From the NCBI GenBank assembly GCA_947383645.1, contig CANDEH010000020.1, forward strand, positions 1-27,846: a stretch of DNA of 27,846 nucleotides. Reading direction: 5' to 3'. This document shows positions 8,001-14,674 of this stretch, one piece after another. The notes under the pieces were generated by a model. It was given only the letters and a program-made list of their open reading frames with translations, was not told where the DNA came from and searched no databases. Each line of letters begins with the position of its first letter. The first letter of the stretch is position 1. Made by a program: the position numbers and the translations under genes. This stretch comes from an uncultured Clostridia bacterium (lineage in GTDB: Bacteria > Bacillota > Clostridia > Oscillospirales > Oscillospiraceae).

Positions 8001-8342
8001 TTACAGAATGTCCAGCTCCTTGCCGTCCTGCCACAGACGCTCCAGGGCATAGAACTCCCGTGCCTCGTTGCTGAACACATGGACTACCACACAGCCGTAG
8101 TCCAGCAGCACCCAGGTGCCGCCCCGGTGCCCCTCCCGGTGGAGGGCCTTCTCGCCGTTGGCCTCCAGCTCCTTTTCCACCGCGTCGCACAGCGCGTTGA
8201 TCTGGGTGTTGCTGGATCCGGTGCAGATGACGAAATAATCCGCCAGAGTAGTCTGTTCTGTCACCTCGATCACCTTGATGTCCATACCCTTTTTGCTGTC
8301 CAGTGCTCTGGCTGCCGCCTGCGCCATCTCCTTTGGTGTCAT
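8001..8342 (-). CDS. rsfS: Ribosomal silencing factor RsfS
   Basis: The product has 113 residues, typical for the family. It binds ribosomal protein uL14 on the 50S subunit and blocks joining of the subunits when nutrients are short. Hallmarks are KVIEVTEQTTLADYFVICTGSS in the first half and EGHRGGTWVLLDYGCVVVHVF toward the end (the GxxxGxWVLLDxGDVVVHxF family block, here with C in place of D). ATG 8340-8342 follows AAAGGAG by 6 bases. It lies downstream of the LCP gene with a 77-bp gap and is last in the minus operon, the usual nadD-yqeK-(lcp)-rsfS order of Clostridia. Confidence 0.95.
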   Translation of the reverse strand: MTPKEMAQAAARALDSKKGMDIKVIEVTEQTTLADYFVICTGSSNTQINALCDAVEKELEANGEKALHREGHRGGTWVLLDYGCVVVHVFSNEAREFYALERLWQDGKELDIL

Positions 8343-8419
8343 ATTCTTCTCCTTTCAAATTCAGGCCATTATGTTCCGCCGCGCCTTCCCGCGGCTGAAA
8401 GTACAGCGGTATGCCGCTC

Positions 8420-10120
8420 CTAAGCCGCGGCGTCCCCCCGCTCCGTAGCCCAGGGGTCCGGATCATAGTTGGGGTCCAGAGCGGGATCGTACTCCCCCTG
8501 ATCGGGCTCCGGCTCAGGATTGTCCGGAGGCGTCACCGGCTCCTCTCCCTGACCGGGCTCGTCGCCGGGATTGGGGGTACCGCCGGTGCCGGGAGTATCC
8601 CCGGCATTTGGACGGTCGCCTGTATTGGGACGGCCGCCGGGGGTATCGTTCCCGCCGGGGTTCTCCCCGTCAATGGGCTCGCCGGTGTCAATCGGGTTGC
8701 CGTTCTCGTCCAGGGGCTGATAGTTGGGATCGTCCTCCGGATTTTCGTAGACCAGATCCCAGTTCTTGTCGAAGTGGGCCAGGCCCTCCTTCACCGGGCC
8801 CAGGTTCAGCACCACCTTGTTGTGGATCTGGTCCGCCAAGGTCCCGGTGGAGGAGCTGATGGTGCCGTCGGCGTTGAGGCTCATGAGATCCAGATCCCCC
8901 AGGGAGATGCGGCGGTTGTAAGGGTTCAGATGGTCGTTGACCAGGGTCAGGAGCTGGTTGGGGTAGATAGTCACGTAGGACTGCATCTCCTTCCGCGTCC
9001 GGCTGTATGCCATCTTGGAGTAGTCGCCGGGCAGCGTGTGGAAGGTGAGCTTGTTGATGCTGTCCTTCTCCAGGGCCTTCTGGGCAAACCAGACCATATT
9101 GCCGATAGACAGGTCGGTGTCCACGTTTTCGTTGAAGATGGTGGCAAAAGCGCCGATTTTCGTGATATTCTTCGGCTGGAGGAACTGGTAGGCCACCGTG
9201 CGGATGAACTGCTGCTGGAGCTTGATCCGTCCCACGTCGCCGGGGGAATATCCATGGCCCATGTTCTTGCGCCAGCGGATCACCTGCATGGCCTTGTCGC
9301 CGTCCAGGTGCTGCCACCCCTCCTGCAAATCGATGGTAAACTCCTCGCCGGGGGTGGTGTCGATATAGTACATGCGGAAGGGCACGTTGTAGTCCACGCC
9401 GCCCACCGCGTCCACCATATCGCCCACCGCCTGCCAGTCCACCAGCACGTAGAAGTTGGGCTGAATACCGGTGGTCTTGCGGACCCACTGCTTCATCCGG
9501 TCCACGTTGCCGCCGCCGCTGGCGGTGTTGATGCGCTTGATGTCCACGGACAGGTTCACCATGGTATCCCGGGGGATGCTGACCGCGTTGACCTCGCCGG
9601 TGTTGGTGTCAAAGGTCACCAGCATAATCATGTCCGTGTAGTTGTCCTTGTTGCTGCGGCCCAGGACCAGGACGGTGTAGACCCCGTCCTTCTGGTCGGA
9701 GACGTAGGCGGGCAGCTCCTCGTCAATGTCCAGATCCGGCAGGGCGTCCAGAGGGTCCGCCTTCCCCGGATCCGTCGTGTTGGGGTCGGACTGGCCGGGG
9801 TTCTTGCCGCCGCCGCCGTTCGGGTCGGGCAGGTCCGGCGGCTTTACCAGACTGTTCCACACGGCGGAAAACACCAGCACAACCACGCAGATTACCGCCG
9901 CGATAACCCCCAGTACAATCAGCCCCCGGTGGCGGCGGGGCGGCTTTTTCCTGCCGGGCTGTCCGGGCCGGGGAGCGGCGCTCCGCTGGGGCGGACGGCT
10001 CTGTCCTGCCGGACGGGCGCCGCCGGTCCGGGCAGCTCCGGCGGACGCGGCAGAGCGCTGGGGCGTCCTCGACCGCTCCGGCGCCGGCTGCTCTCTTCTT
10101 CCTCTGTCTCTGTTTGTCAT
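8420..10120 (-). CDS. LytR-CpsA-Psr (LCP) family cell-wall polymer ligase
   Basis: The product has 566 residues. A basic, Pro/Arg-rich cytoplasmic tail (1-65) precedes one membrane helix (about 67-88), an Asp/Pro/Gly linker, and an external LCP domain (about 145-420). LCP motifs include TVLVLGRS, SIPRDT (181-186), RINTASGGG and HLDGDKAMQVIRWR; the arginines bind the polyprenyl pyrophosphate. LCP enzymes move teichoic-acid-like or capsular polymers from lipid carrier to peptidoglycan. The final 100 residues are low-complexity Pro/Gly/Asn/Asp/Glu, probably wall-spanning. The start overlaps the stop of nadD-yqeK by 4 bases (ATGA), with AAGGGG upstream, so the two are translationally coupled. The polymer attached might include the SLH ligand (inference). 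Confidence 0.93.
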   Translation of the reverse strand: MTNRDRGRREQPAPERSRTPQRSAASAGAARTGGARPAGQSRPPQRSAAPRPGQPGRKKPPRRHRGLIVLGVIAAVICVVVLVFSAVWNSLVKPPDLPDPNGGGGKNPGQSDPNTTDPGKADPLDALPDLDIDEELPAYVSDQKDGVYTVLVLGRSNKDNYTDMIMLVTFDTNTGEVNAVSIPRDTMVNLSVDIKRINTASGGGNVDRMKQWVRKTTGIQPNFYVLVDWQAVGDMVDAVGGVDYNVPFRMYYIDTTPGEEFTIDLQEGWQHLDGDKAMQVIRWRKNMGHGYSPGDVGRIKLQQQFIRTVAYQFLQPKNITKIGAFATIFNENVDTDLSIGNMVWFAQKALEKDSINKLTFHTLPGDYSKMAYSRTRKEMQSYVTIYPNQLLTLVNDHLNPYNRRISLGDLDLMSLNADGTISSSTGTLADQIHNKVVLNLGPVKEGLAHFDKNWDLVYENPEDDPNYQPLDENGNPIDTGEPIDGENPGGNDTPGGRPNTGDRPNAGDTPGTGGTPNPGDEPGQGEEPVTPPDNPEPEPDQGEYDPALDPNYDPDPWATERGDAAA

Positions 10121-11316
10121 GGAAACATCCCCTTCAAATAGTCCCTCGCATACACACTGTTGGGATGGAGCGCCATCCCCTGATCGCTTAAATCCTCCAC
10201 TGCCATGGTGAAGCCCAGAAGCAGAGCCCGGTCCAGATCCTCAAAGGCCAGACGGCGCAGCTCCCGCAGGTCGCAGAAGTCCCGGGAGGGCTCCATGTAG
10301 TCCGCCAGATAGAGGATCTTCTCCAGCAGCGTCATGTCCGCCTTGCCGGTGGTGTGCCACCAGATGGCCCAGTAGATCTCGTCGCTGACACCGAACACAT
10401 CCCGGGCCACCGCAGCCCCGGTCTTGGCGTGGAGGAGCTTCACCTCCCGCTGCTCGTATTCGTCCAGATCAATATGGTAGTGCCGGCACAGCGCAATCTG
10501 CTCCTCAAAGCTCAGGCGCTTGGTGCAGTCGTGGAGCAGGGCGGCCCGGCGGGCCGCCTCCTCGTCCGCCCCGTAGCGGCGGGCCAATTTGGCGGCGGTC
10601 TCCTCGGTACCCAGCACATGGGGCACCCGCCGGGCCTTGAGATAGCTCATGGCCACCGGCCTGAGCTCCTCAACGCTCAGGTGCTTCAGGTCTGCCCGCG
10701 TTCCATAGAGCCCGTGGCGCAGGATATAGCCGTAGACAGCGGGGAGCAGAAATTTTCCCCCGGTTCCCGCCCGCAGCCCCTTGCGGATGGCTGTGGAGGA
10801 GATGTCCACCAGCTTGGGCAGCACCACCGTTGTGGCGGAGACACCGTAGCGCTCTTTGAGGTACTCCCGCTGGACGGCGAAGAGCTCCTCCGTGTCCTTC
10901 TCACTGCGGCCGAAGGCGCAGACCCGGCAGAGTCCCAGCAGCTCCTCCACGTGGTACCAGGTCTGGATGGTGAGGAACATATCCGTCCCCATCAGGAGCC
11001 ACAGCTCGTCCTCCGGGTACTGCTCCCGGAAGGCGCGGAGGGTGTGGACGGTGTAGCTTTTCCCCTCCTGCTTGAGCTCCTCGGCCCAGACCTCCACCGG
11101 GCACTCCGGCCGGGACAGGGCGTCGGCGGCCAGCTCTGTCATGTGGAGACGGTGCTCCGGGGCGGGGGTGTTGTCCGCCAGGTGCTTATGGGGCGGCAGG
11201 CCGGCGGGGATCAGATAGAGCCGGTCCAGACGAAGGAACTCCGCCGCGTACTCCGCCGCGCACATGTGGCCCAGATGGATGGGGTCAAAGGTCCCCCCGT
11301 AGATGCCAATCCGCAT
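10117..11316 (-). CDS. nadD-yqeK: Fused nicotinate-nucleotide adenylyltransferase (NadD) and YqeK HD hydrolase
   Basis: One uninterrupted frame of 399 residues. Residues 1 to about 200 are NadD, which makes deamido-NAD from NaMN and ATP: GGTFDPIHLGH (7-17) with the HxGH nucleotide site, LPPHK, and ISSTAIRKGL. From about 208 to the end is YqeK, an HD-domain protein of the family known to hydrolyse diadenosine tetraphosphate: HVLGTEETA, LLHDCTK (the HD pair), HAKTGAAVA and LADYMEPSR. In most Firmicutes these are two adjacent genes, so this is a head-to-tail fusion with no visible linker. The start ATG follows AGGGGG. It is coupled to the LCP gene by ATGA. A sequencing error joining two genes is unlikely because both domains are complete and in frame. 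Confidence 0.95.
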   Translation of the reverse strand: MRIGIYGGTFDPIHLGHMCAAEYAAEFLRLDRLYLIPAGLPPHKHLADNTPAPEHRLHMTELAADALSRPECPVEVWAEELKQEGKSYTVHTLRAFREQYPEDELWLLMGTDMFLTIQTWYHVEELLGLCRVCAFGRSEKDTEELFAVQREYLKERYGVSATTVVLPKLVDISSTAIRKGLRAGTGGKFLLPAVYGYILRHGLYGTRADLKHLSVEELRPVAMSYLKARRVPHVLGTEETAAKLARRYGADEEAARRAALLHDCTKRLSFEEQIALCRHYHIDLDEYEQREVKLLHAKTGAAVARDVFGVSDEIYWAIWWHTTGKADMTLLEKILYLADYMEPSRDFCDLRELRRLAFEDLDRALLLGFTMAVEDLSDQGMALHPNSVYARDYLKGMFP

Positions 11317-11343
11317 ACCATGCCCCCTACTATATAAGATATT

Positions 11344-11387
11344 GACGAAATCCCCCGACAGTTGTTCCCGGTTCCGGGGATTTTGTC
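11344..11387. other. Hairpin upstream of nadD-yqeK
   Basis: A 12-bp stem pairs GACGAAATCCCC (11344-11355) with GGGGATTTTGTC (11376-11387), including one G-T wobble. It is 28 bases before the nadD start and directly beside the palindromic repeat at 11397. On the minus strand CAATATCTT follows it, so it is a poor terminator and could be an attenuator or mRNA-end structure. Confidence 0.5.
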
Positions 11388-11396
11388 GGGAAATTA

Positions 11397-11558
11397 AGGA
11401 AGGACTGATTCAATCGGCGTGCGCAGATTTGCGTCAGAAATTTTCCGCTGGCGAGGAAGGAACCCGCAGAAATCCTAACGGATTTCAAGGTTTTCTGACG
11501 ATGTCCAGAGAAAATTTATGGCGCGAAGACGTGTATGGCGATTGAATCAGTGCTTCCT
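11397..11558. repeat. Palindromic intergenic element with 20-bp terminal inverted repeats (MITE-like)
   Basis: The outer arms 11397-11416 and 11539-11558 pair 19 of 20 bases. The exact centre holds GAAATCC-TAAC-GGATTTC (11469-11486), and a further offset pair CGTCAGAAA / TTTCTGACG lies between (11432-11440, 11492-11500). The element encodes nothing plausible. Its right end overlaps the first bases of the yhbY stop codon (minus strand). The architecture fits a miniature inverted-repeat element or a long structured RNA between yhbY and nadD. I see no certain target-site duplication. Confidence 0.75.
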
Positions 11559-11877
11559 ATGCCTCCCGCTTTTTGTCCCGTATCAGCTGAATCTTCCGCC
11601 GGCTCTTGTCGTAGTGCTGGCGGTAGAGGACGAATCGGGTGCCGATGACCTGCACCGGCTCGCTGCGGGTCAGGCGGCTGAGCTCGTCACAGGCCTCCCG
11701 GGCGGTGAGCATGGCGTTTTCCAGCACCCGGCACTTGATGAGCTCCCGGGCCTCCAGGGCGTCGTTGGCCTGCTTGATGAGGTTCTCGGTGATGCCGTCC
11801 TTACCGATATGCACGATGGTGTCGATGCCGTTGGCCAGGCCCCGCAGCTGAGCCCGCTGTTTGCTTGTCAGTTCCAT
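11557..11877 (-). CDS. yhbY: YhbY-family RNA-binding protein (CRM domain)
   Basis: The product has 106 residues, a single CRS1-YhbY (CRM) domain. MELTSKQRAQLRGLA opens the first helix. The GxxG-type loop HIGKDGITENLI follows, then ALEARELIKCRVLEN and VIGTRFVLYRQ. YhbY binds pre-50S ribosomal particles and is thought to help assembly. ATG 11875-11877 follows AGGAG by 6 bases. It starts 9 bases after rdgB ends, so the two are co-transcribed. Its TAG stop lies at the edge of the palindromic repeat. Confidence 0.95.
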   Translation of the reverse strand: MELTSKQRAQLRGLANGIDTIVHIGKDGITENLIKQANDALEARELIKCRVLENAMLTAREACDELSRLTRSEPVQVIGTRFVLYRQHYDKSRRKIQLIRDKKREA

Positions 11878-11886
11878 AAATCGCTC

Positions 11887-12477
11887 CTATTTGTTCAGAT
11901 ACGCCTTCAATTTCTCCTCGAACACCGCCAGGGCCTTGCCACGGTGGGACACCGCCGCTTTCTCTTCCGGGGTGAGCTGAGCGTAGGTCTTCTTCAGCTG
12001 GGGCAGGAAAAACACCGGATCGTAGCCAAAGCCGCCGTCTCCCATGGGGGCGAAGGCGATGGTCCCCGGGCACTCTCCCTCCGCCTCGATGGTGTCCCCG
12101 TTGGGGAAGATGCAGGCGATGGCGCTTGTGAAGTGGGCTGAGCGGTTGGTCTGACCCTGCATCACGTTTAAGAGCAGACGGTAGCGGCCCACGTCGTCCA
12201 GATCCGGCCCGCCGTACCGGGCGGAGTAGACCCCCGGGGCCCCCTGGAGGGCGTCCACGCAGACGCCGGAGTCGTCGGCGATGGCGGGAAGGCCGCTGGC
12301 CTCCATCACCGCCCTGGCCTTGAGCATGGCGTTCTCGGCGAAGGTACTCCCGGTCTCCTCCACGTCCACGTGGAGGCCCAGCTCGCTCTGGAGCACCACC
12401 TCCACGCCGTGGGCGGAGAGAATCAGGTTCATCTCCGCCAGCTTGTGCTGATTCTGGGAGGCCAATACGAATTTCAT
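11887..12477 (-). CDS. rdgB: XTP/dITP diphosphatase (RdgB/HAM1 family)
   Basis: The product has 196 residues, full length. It hydrolyses deaminated purine triphosphates (ITP, dITP, XTP) to monophosphates and pyrophosphate, keeping them out of DNA and RNA. Motifs are the substrate loop SQNQHKLAEM (7-16), GSTFAENAMLKA, ADDSGVCVDALQGAPGVYSARYGG with the metal-binding DDSG, GFGYDPVF, and SHRGKAL near the end. It starts one base after the rph stop (TGAGATG). The pairing of rph with rdgB is common in Firmicutes and supports both calls. Confidence 0.97.
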   Translation of the reverse strand: MKFVLASQNQHKLAEMNLILSAHGVEVVLQSELGLHVDVEETGSTFAENAMLKARAVMEASGLPAIADDSGVCVDALQGAPGVYSARYGGPDLDDVGRYRLLLNVMQGQTNRSAHFTSAIACIFPNGDTIEAEGECPGTIAFAPMGDGGFGYDPVFFLPQLKKTYAQLTPEEKAAVSHRGKALAVFEEKLKAYLNK

Positions 12478-12478
12478 C

Positions 12479-13201
12479 TCACTTTACCCCCTTCAAAATA
12501 TCCCGCTGGAGGGCCAAAAGCTCCCTGATCCCCTTGGAGCAGAGCTGCACCAGCTCCTGCTGCTCGGCCACTGTGAAGCTACGGCCCTCGCCGGTGCCCT
12601 GGATCTCGATGAGCTCCCCCAGATCGTTCATCACACAGTTCAAATCCACCTGGGCGCGGCTGTCCTCCTGGTAGCACAGATCCAGCAGCGCCTGATCCTC
12701 CACAATTCCCGCGGACACCGCCGCCACCGCGTGGCGGATGGGGCTCTGTCCCAGCGCACCGTCGGCCACCAGCTTCTGGCAGGCGATGGCCAGGGCGATG
12801 TATCCCCCGGTCACCGAGGCCGTCCGGGTGCCGCCGTCCCCCTGGAGCACGTCGCAGTCCACGGTGATGGTCCGGTCTCCCAGGGCCTTCAAATCCACTG
12901 CGGCCCGGAGGCTGCGGCCAATGAGCCGCTGAATCTCCGCGCTGCGGGGGCTGAGTTTGAGCTTGCTGACATCCCGCCGGCTCCGCTCCCGGTTGGCCCG
13001 GGGCAGCATGGAGTACTCCGCCGTCACCCAACCGGAGCCGTAAGGCACATGGTGGGGCGCCCCCTCCTCCACACTGGCGCAGCAGAGCACCTTGGTATTG
13101 CCGCAGGTGATGAGCACGCTCCCCTCCGGGAATTTTACGAAGTCCGTGACAATCTCAATCTTCCGCAGCTCGTTATATCTACGCCCGTCAATTCGTTCCA
13201 T
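12479..13201 (-). CDS. rph: Ribonuclease PH
   Basis: The product has 240 residues. The frame is open to 13366, but ATG 13199-13201 is the true start: AAAGGGAG lies 6 bases upstream, the family begins with R-DGR, and the extension is translated repeat DNA. RNase PH is a phosphate-dependent 3'-5' exonuclease that trims tRNA precursors, working as a hexamer. Visible motifs are MERIDGRRYNELR, RANRERSRRD, LSPRSAEIQRLIGRSLRA (phosphate-binding arginines), TITVDCDVLQGDGGTRTASVTGG and the SAGIVEDQALLDL region. It is coupled to rdgB downstream. Upstream it is separated from ftsY by the hairpin element copy A. Confidence 0.97.
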   Translation of the reverse strand: MERIDGRRYNELRKIEIVTDFVKFPEGSVLITCGNTKVLCCASVEEGAPHHVPYGSGWVTAEYSMLPRANRERSRRDVSKLKLSPRSAEIQRLIGRSLRAAVDLKALGDRTITVDCDVLQGDGGTRTASVTGGYIALAIACQKLVADGALGQSPIRHAVAAVSAGIVEDQALLDLCYQEDSRAQVDLNCVMNDLGELIEIQGTGEGRSFTVAEQQELVQLCSKGIRELLALQRDILKGVK

Positions 13202-13233
13202 TCTTCTCTCCCTTTCCAAAAATCCACCCCAAA

Positions 13234-13419
13234 GGCCCGGGGGCATCCAAGGGGGGCGCAGCCCCCGTGGTTTGTTTGCTCCGCAAACAAATAAATTAAA
13301 ATCATTTTTCCGGGGACCGCGCTCCTCGGAAAAATACCCCGACCCGCGCGCCCCGGGCGCGCTCACCAGTCCGCAGACTGGTGGGGGGAATCTAAAGGGG
13401 GGACGAAGTCCCCTCTTTA
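13234..13419. repeat. Six-hairpin intergenic element, copy A (ftsY-rph gap)
   Basis: Nearly every base is in one of six consecutive short hairpins: 13252-13266 (GGGGGC-GCA-GCCCCC), 13271-13291 (TTTGTTTGC-TCC-GCAAACAAA), 13305-13334 (TTTTTCCG...CGGAAAAA), 13346-13362 (GCGCGCC-CCG-GGCGCGC), 13364-13383 (CACCAGTC-CGCA-GACTGGTG) and 13399-13413 (GGGGAC-GAA-GTCCCC). It is homologous along its length to 14324-14510. On the minus strand it begins TAAAGAGGGG, and that TAA is the ftsY stop codon. It encodes no credible protein. Confidence 0.92.
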
Positions 13420-14295
13420 TAAAATTGCGTTTACATACTCCTTTGCGTCAAAAGGCTGCAAATCGTCGATACCCTCGCCCAGGCCCACAAATTTCACCGG
13501 CACACCTAACTCCTGCGCAATAGCGATCACAATCCCGCCCTTGGCCGTGCCATCCAGCTTGGTCAGCACAATGCCGGTGCAGCCGGCGGTCTCCTTGAAC
13601 TGCTTGGCCTGGATGAGGCCGTTCTGGCCGGTGGTAGCGTCCAGGACCAGCAGCGTCTCCAGTGCCGCCTCCGGGGTCTCCCGGTCGATGATCTTCCGGA
13701 GCTTGGAGAGCTCCGCCATCAGGTTGGCCTTGTTGTGCAGCCGCCCGGCGGTGTCGCAGATGACCACATCCACGTTTCGGGCCTTGGCGGCCTGGAGGGC
13801 GTCGAAAAGCACGGCTCCGGGGTCGGCCCCCTCGTGCTGGCGCACGATCTCGCAGCCGGCCCGGTCCGCCCAGATCTCCAGCTGGTCCGCGGCGGCGGCC
13901 CGGAAGGTGTCCCCGGCGCAGAGGAGCACCCGCTTGCCCTGGCCCTTGAGCCGGGCGGCCAGCTTACCGATGGAGGTGGTCTTTCCCACCCCGTTGACGC
14001 CAATCACCAGCACCACAGAGGGCCGGGTGCTGAGATCCAGATCCTGCCCCTCCATGGTCAGCGCCTCGGCCAGAATCTCCCGCAGGGCGGCCTTCACCGG
14101 CTCCTGCCCGGCAATCTTGTCCTCAATCATCCGCTTGCGCAGCTTCTCCACCGCCTCCGTGGCGGTGGTCATGCCCACGTCGGCGAGAATCAGCATCTCC
14201 TCTAGGTCCTCAAAAAACGCCTCGTCGGCCTCGCTGATGGCCGAGCCAAACACGTCGCCCATGTAGAGCTTCTTCAGCTTCTGCCAGAACCCCAT
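13417..14295 (-). CDS. ftsY: Signal recognition particle receptor FtsY
   Basis: The product has 292 residues from ATG 14293-14295, with GGAGG 5 bases upstream. The longer open frame is translated repeat and is rejected. This is a short FtsY with almost no acidic A domain. The helical N domain (about 1-85) starts MGFWQKLKKLYMGDVFG. The G domain has G1 GVNGVGKTTS (99-108), DTFRAAAADQLEIWA, DTAGRLHNKANLM (181-193), TKLDGTAKGG (245-254) and GLGEGIDDLQPFD. With Ffh and SRP RNA it docks ribosomes making membrane proteins at the translocon. Both flanks carry the six-hairpin element, and the TAA stop is the first codon of copy A. Confidence 0.97.
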   Translation of the reverse strand: MGFWQKLKKLYMGDVFGSAISEADEAFFEDLEEMLILADVGMTTATEAVEKLRKRMIEDKIAGQEPVKAALREILAEALTMEGQDLDLSTRPSVVLVIGVNGVGKTTSIGKLAARLKGQGKRVLLCAGDTFRAAAADQLEIWADRAGCEIVRQHEGADPGAVLFDALQAAKARNVDVVICDTAGRLHNKANLMAELSKLRKIIDRETPEAALETLLVLDATTGQNGLIQAKQFKETAGCTGIVLTKLDGTAKGGIVIAIAQELGVPVKFVGLGEGIDDLQPFDAKEYVNAIL

Positions 14296-14323
14296 ACAAA
14301 CCTCCAAACTTTCCGCGCTCACC

Positions 14324-14510
14324 GGCCCGGGGGTATCCAAGGGGGGCAGAGCCCCCGTGGTTTGTTTGCTCCGCAAACAAAAAAATTTAAAATCATTTTT
14401 TCGGAAACCGCGCTTTTCGAAAAAATACCCCGACTCGCGCGCCTTGGGCGCGCCCACCAGTGCGCACACTGGTGGGGGGAATCTAAAGGGGGGACGAAAT
14501 CCCCTCTTTA
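14324..14510. repeat. Six-hairpin intergenic element, copy B (smc-ftsY gap)
   Basis: This is the second copy of the element at 13234-13419, same order and length (187 versus 186 bp). Stems are kept while sequence drifts. In the CACCAGT hairpin (14455-14474) the closing pair is G-C where copy A has C-G. In the long hairpin (14396-14425) three pairs differ on both sides relative to copy A: C-G is replaced by T-A, and two G-C pairs by A-T. Three-base loops also change (CCG to TTG, GCA to AGA). It lies 28 bases upstream of the ftsY start on the transcribed strand. Confidence 0.92.
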
Positions 14511-14674
14511 AGATGTTCCGCGCCGAGTGGCGCGTACAAGGTTTTGGCCGATGGCCAAAACCTTGGCGCAAAGGCGGATTCATTCCGCCTGCGCAAGTCA
14601 AATCAAATGGGGTCCCCGCCGGGTTGTAAACCCGGTGGGGGGGAATCTAAAGGGGGGACGAAGTCCCCTCTTTA
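14511..14674. repeat. Additional hairpin array plus partial third copy of the element, up to the smc stop
   Basis: Back-to-back hairpins: CGCGCC-GAGT-GGCGCG (14519-14534), a 13-bp perfect stem CAAGGTTTTGGCC (14537-14549 with 14553-14565), GCGCA-aa-GGCGGA with its partner (14566-14594), and a 12-bp stem CCCCGCCGGGTT (14614-14625 with 14629-14640). Then 14634-14674 repeats the end module of copies A and B, with the GGGGGGAATCTAAAGG block and the GGGGAC-GAA-GTCCCC hairpin. This third occurrence also begins, on the minus strand, on the TAA stop codon of smc (14672-14674). The array fills the rest of the 376-bp smc-ftsY gap. Confidence 0.85.

Noticed and set aside
8411..10141. Long plus-strand open frame opposite the LCP gene
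   Set aside because: It is a GC-rich shadow: Val/Gly/His-heavy product, no motifs, no ribosome site, and the opposite strand has a clear LCP protein.
11317..11396. Riboswitch or T-box before nadD-yqeK
   Set aside because: The hairpin is simple and lacks the conserved T-box sequence or any aptamer I recognise.
13202..13366. N-terminal extension of RNase PH
   Set aside because: It is translation through the hairpin element; the ribosome site and family start support 13201.
14296..14601. N-terminal extension of FtsY, which could mimic an A domain
   Set aside because: It is not acidic and is translated repeat DNA; GGAGG precedes the ATG at 14295.
13234..14674. CRISPR array
   Set aside because: There are only a few copies, they contain different palindromes rather than one repeat with spacers, and there are no cas genes.
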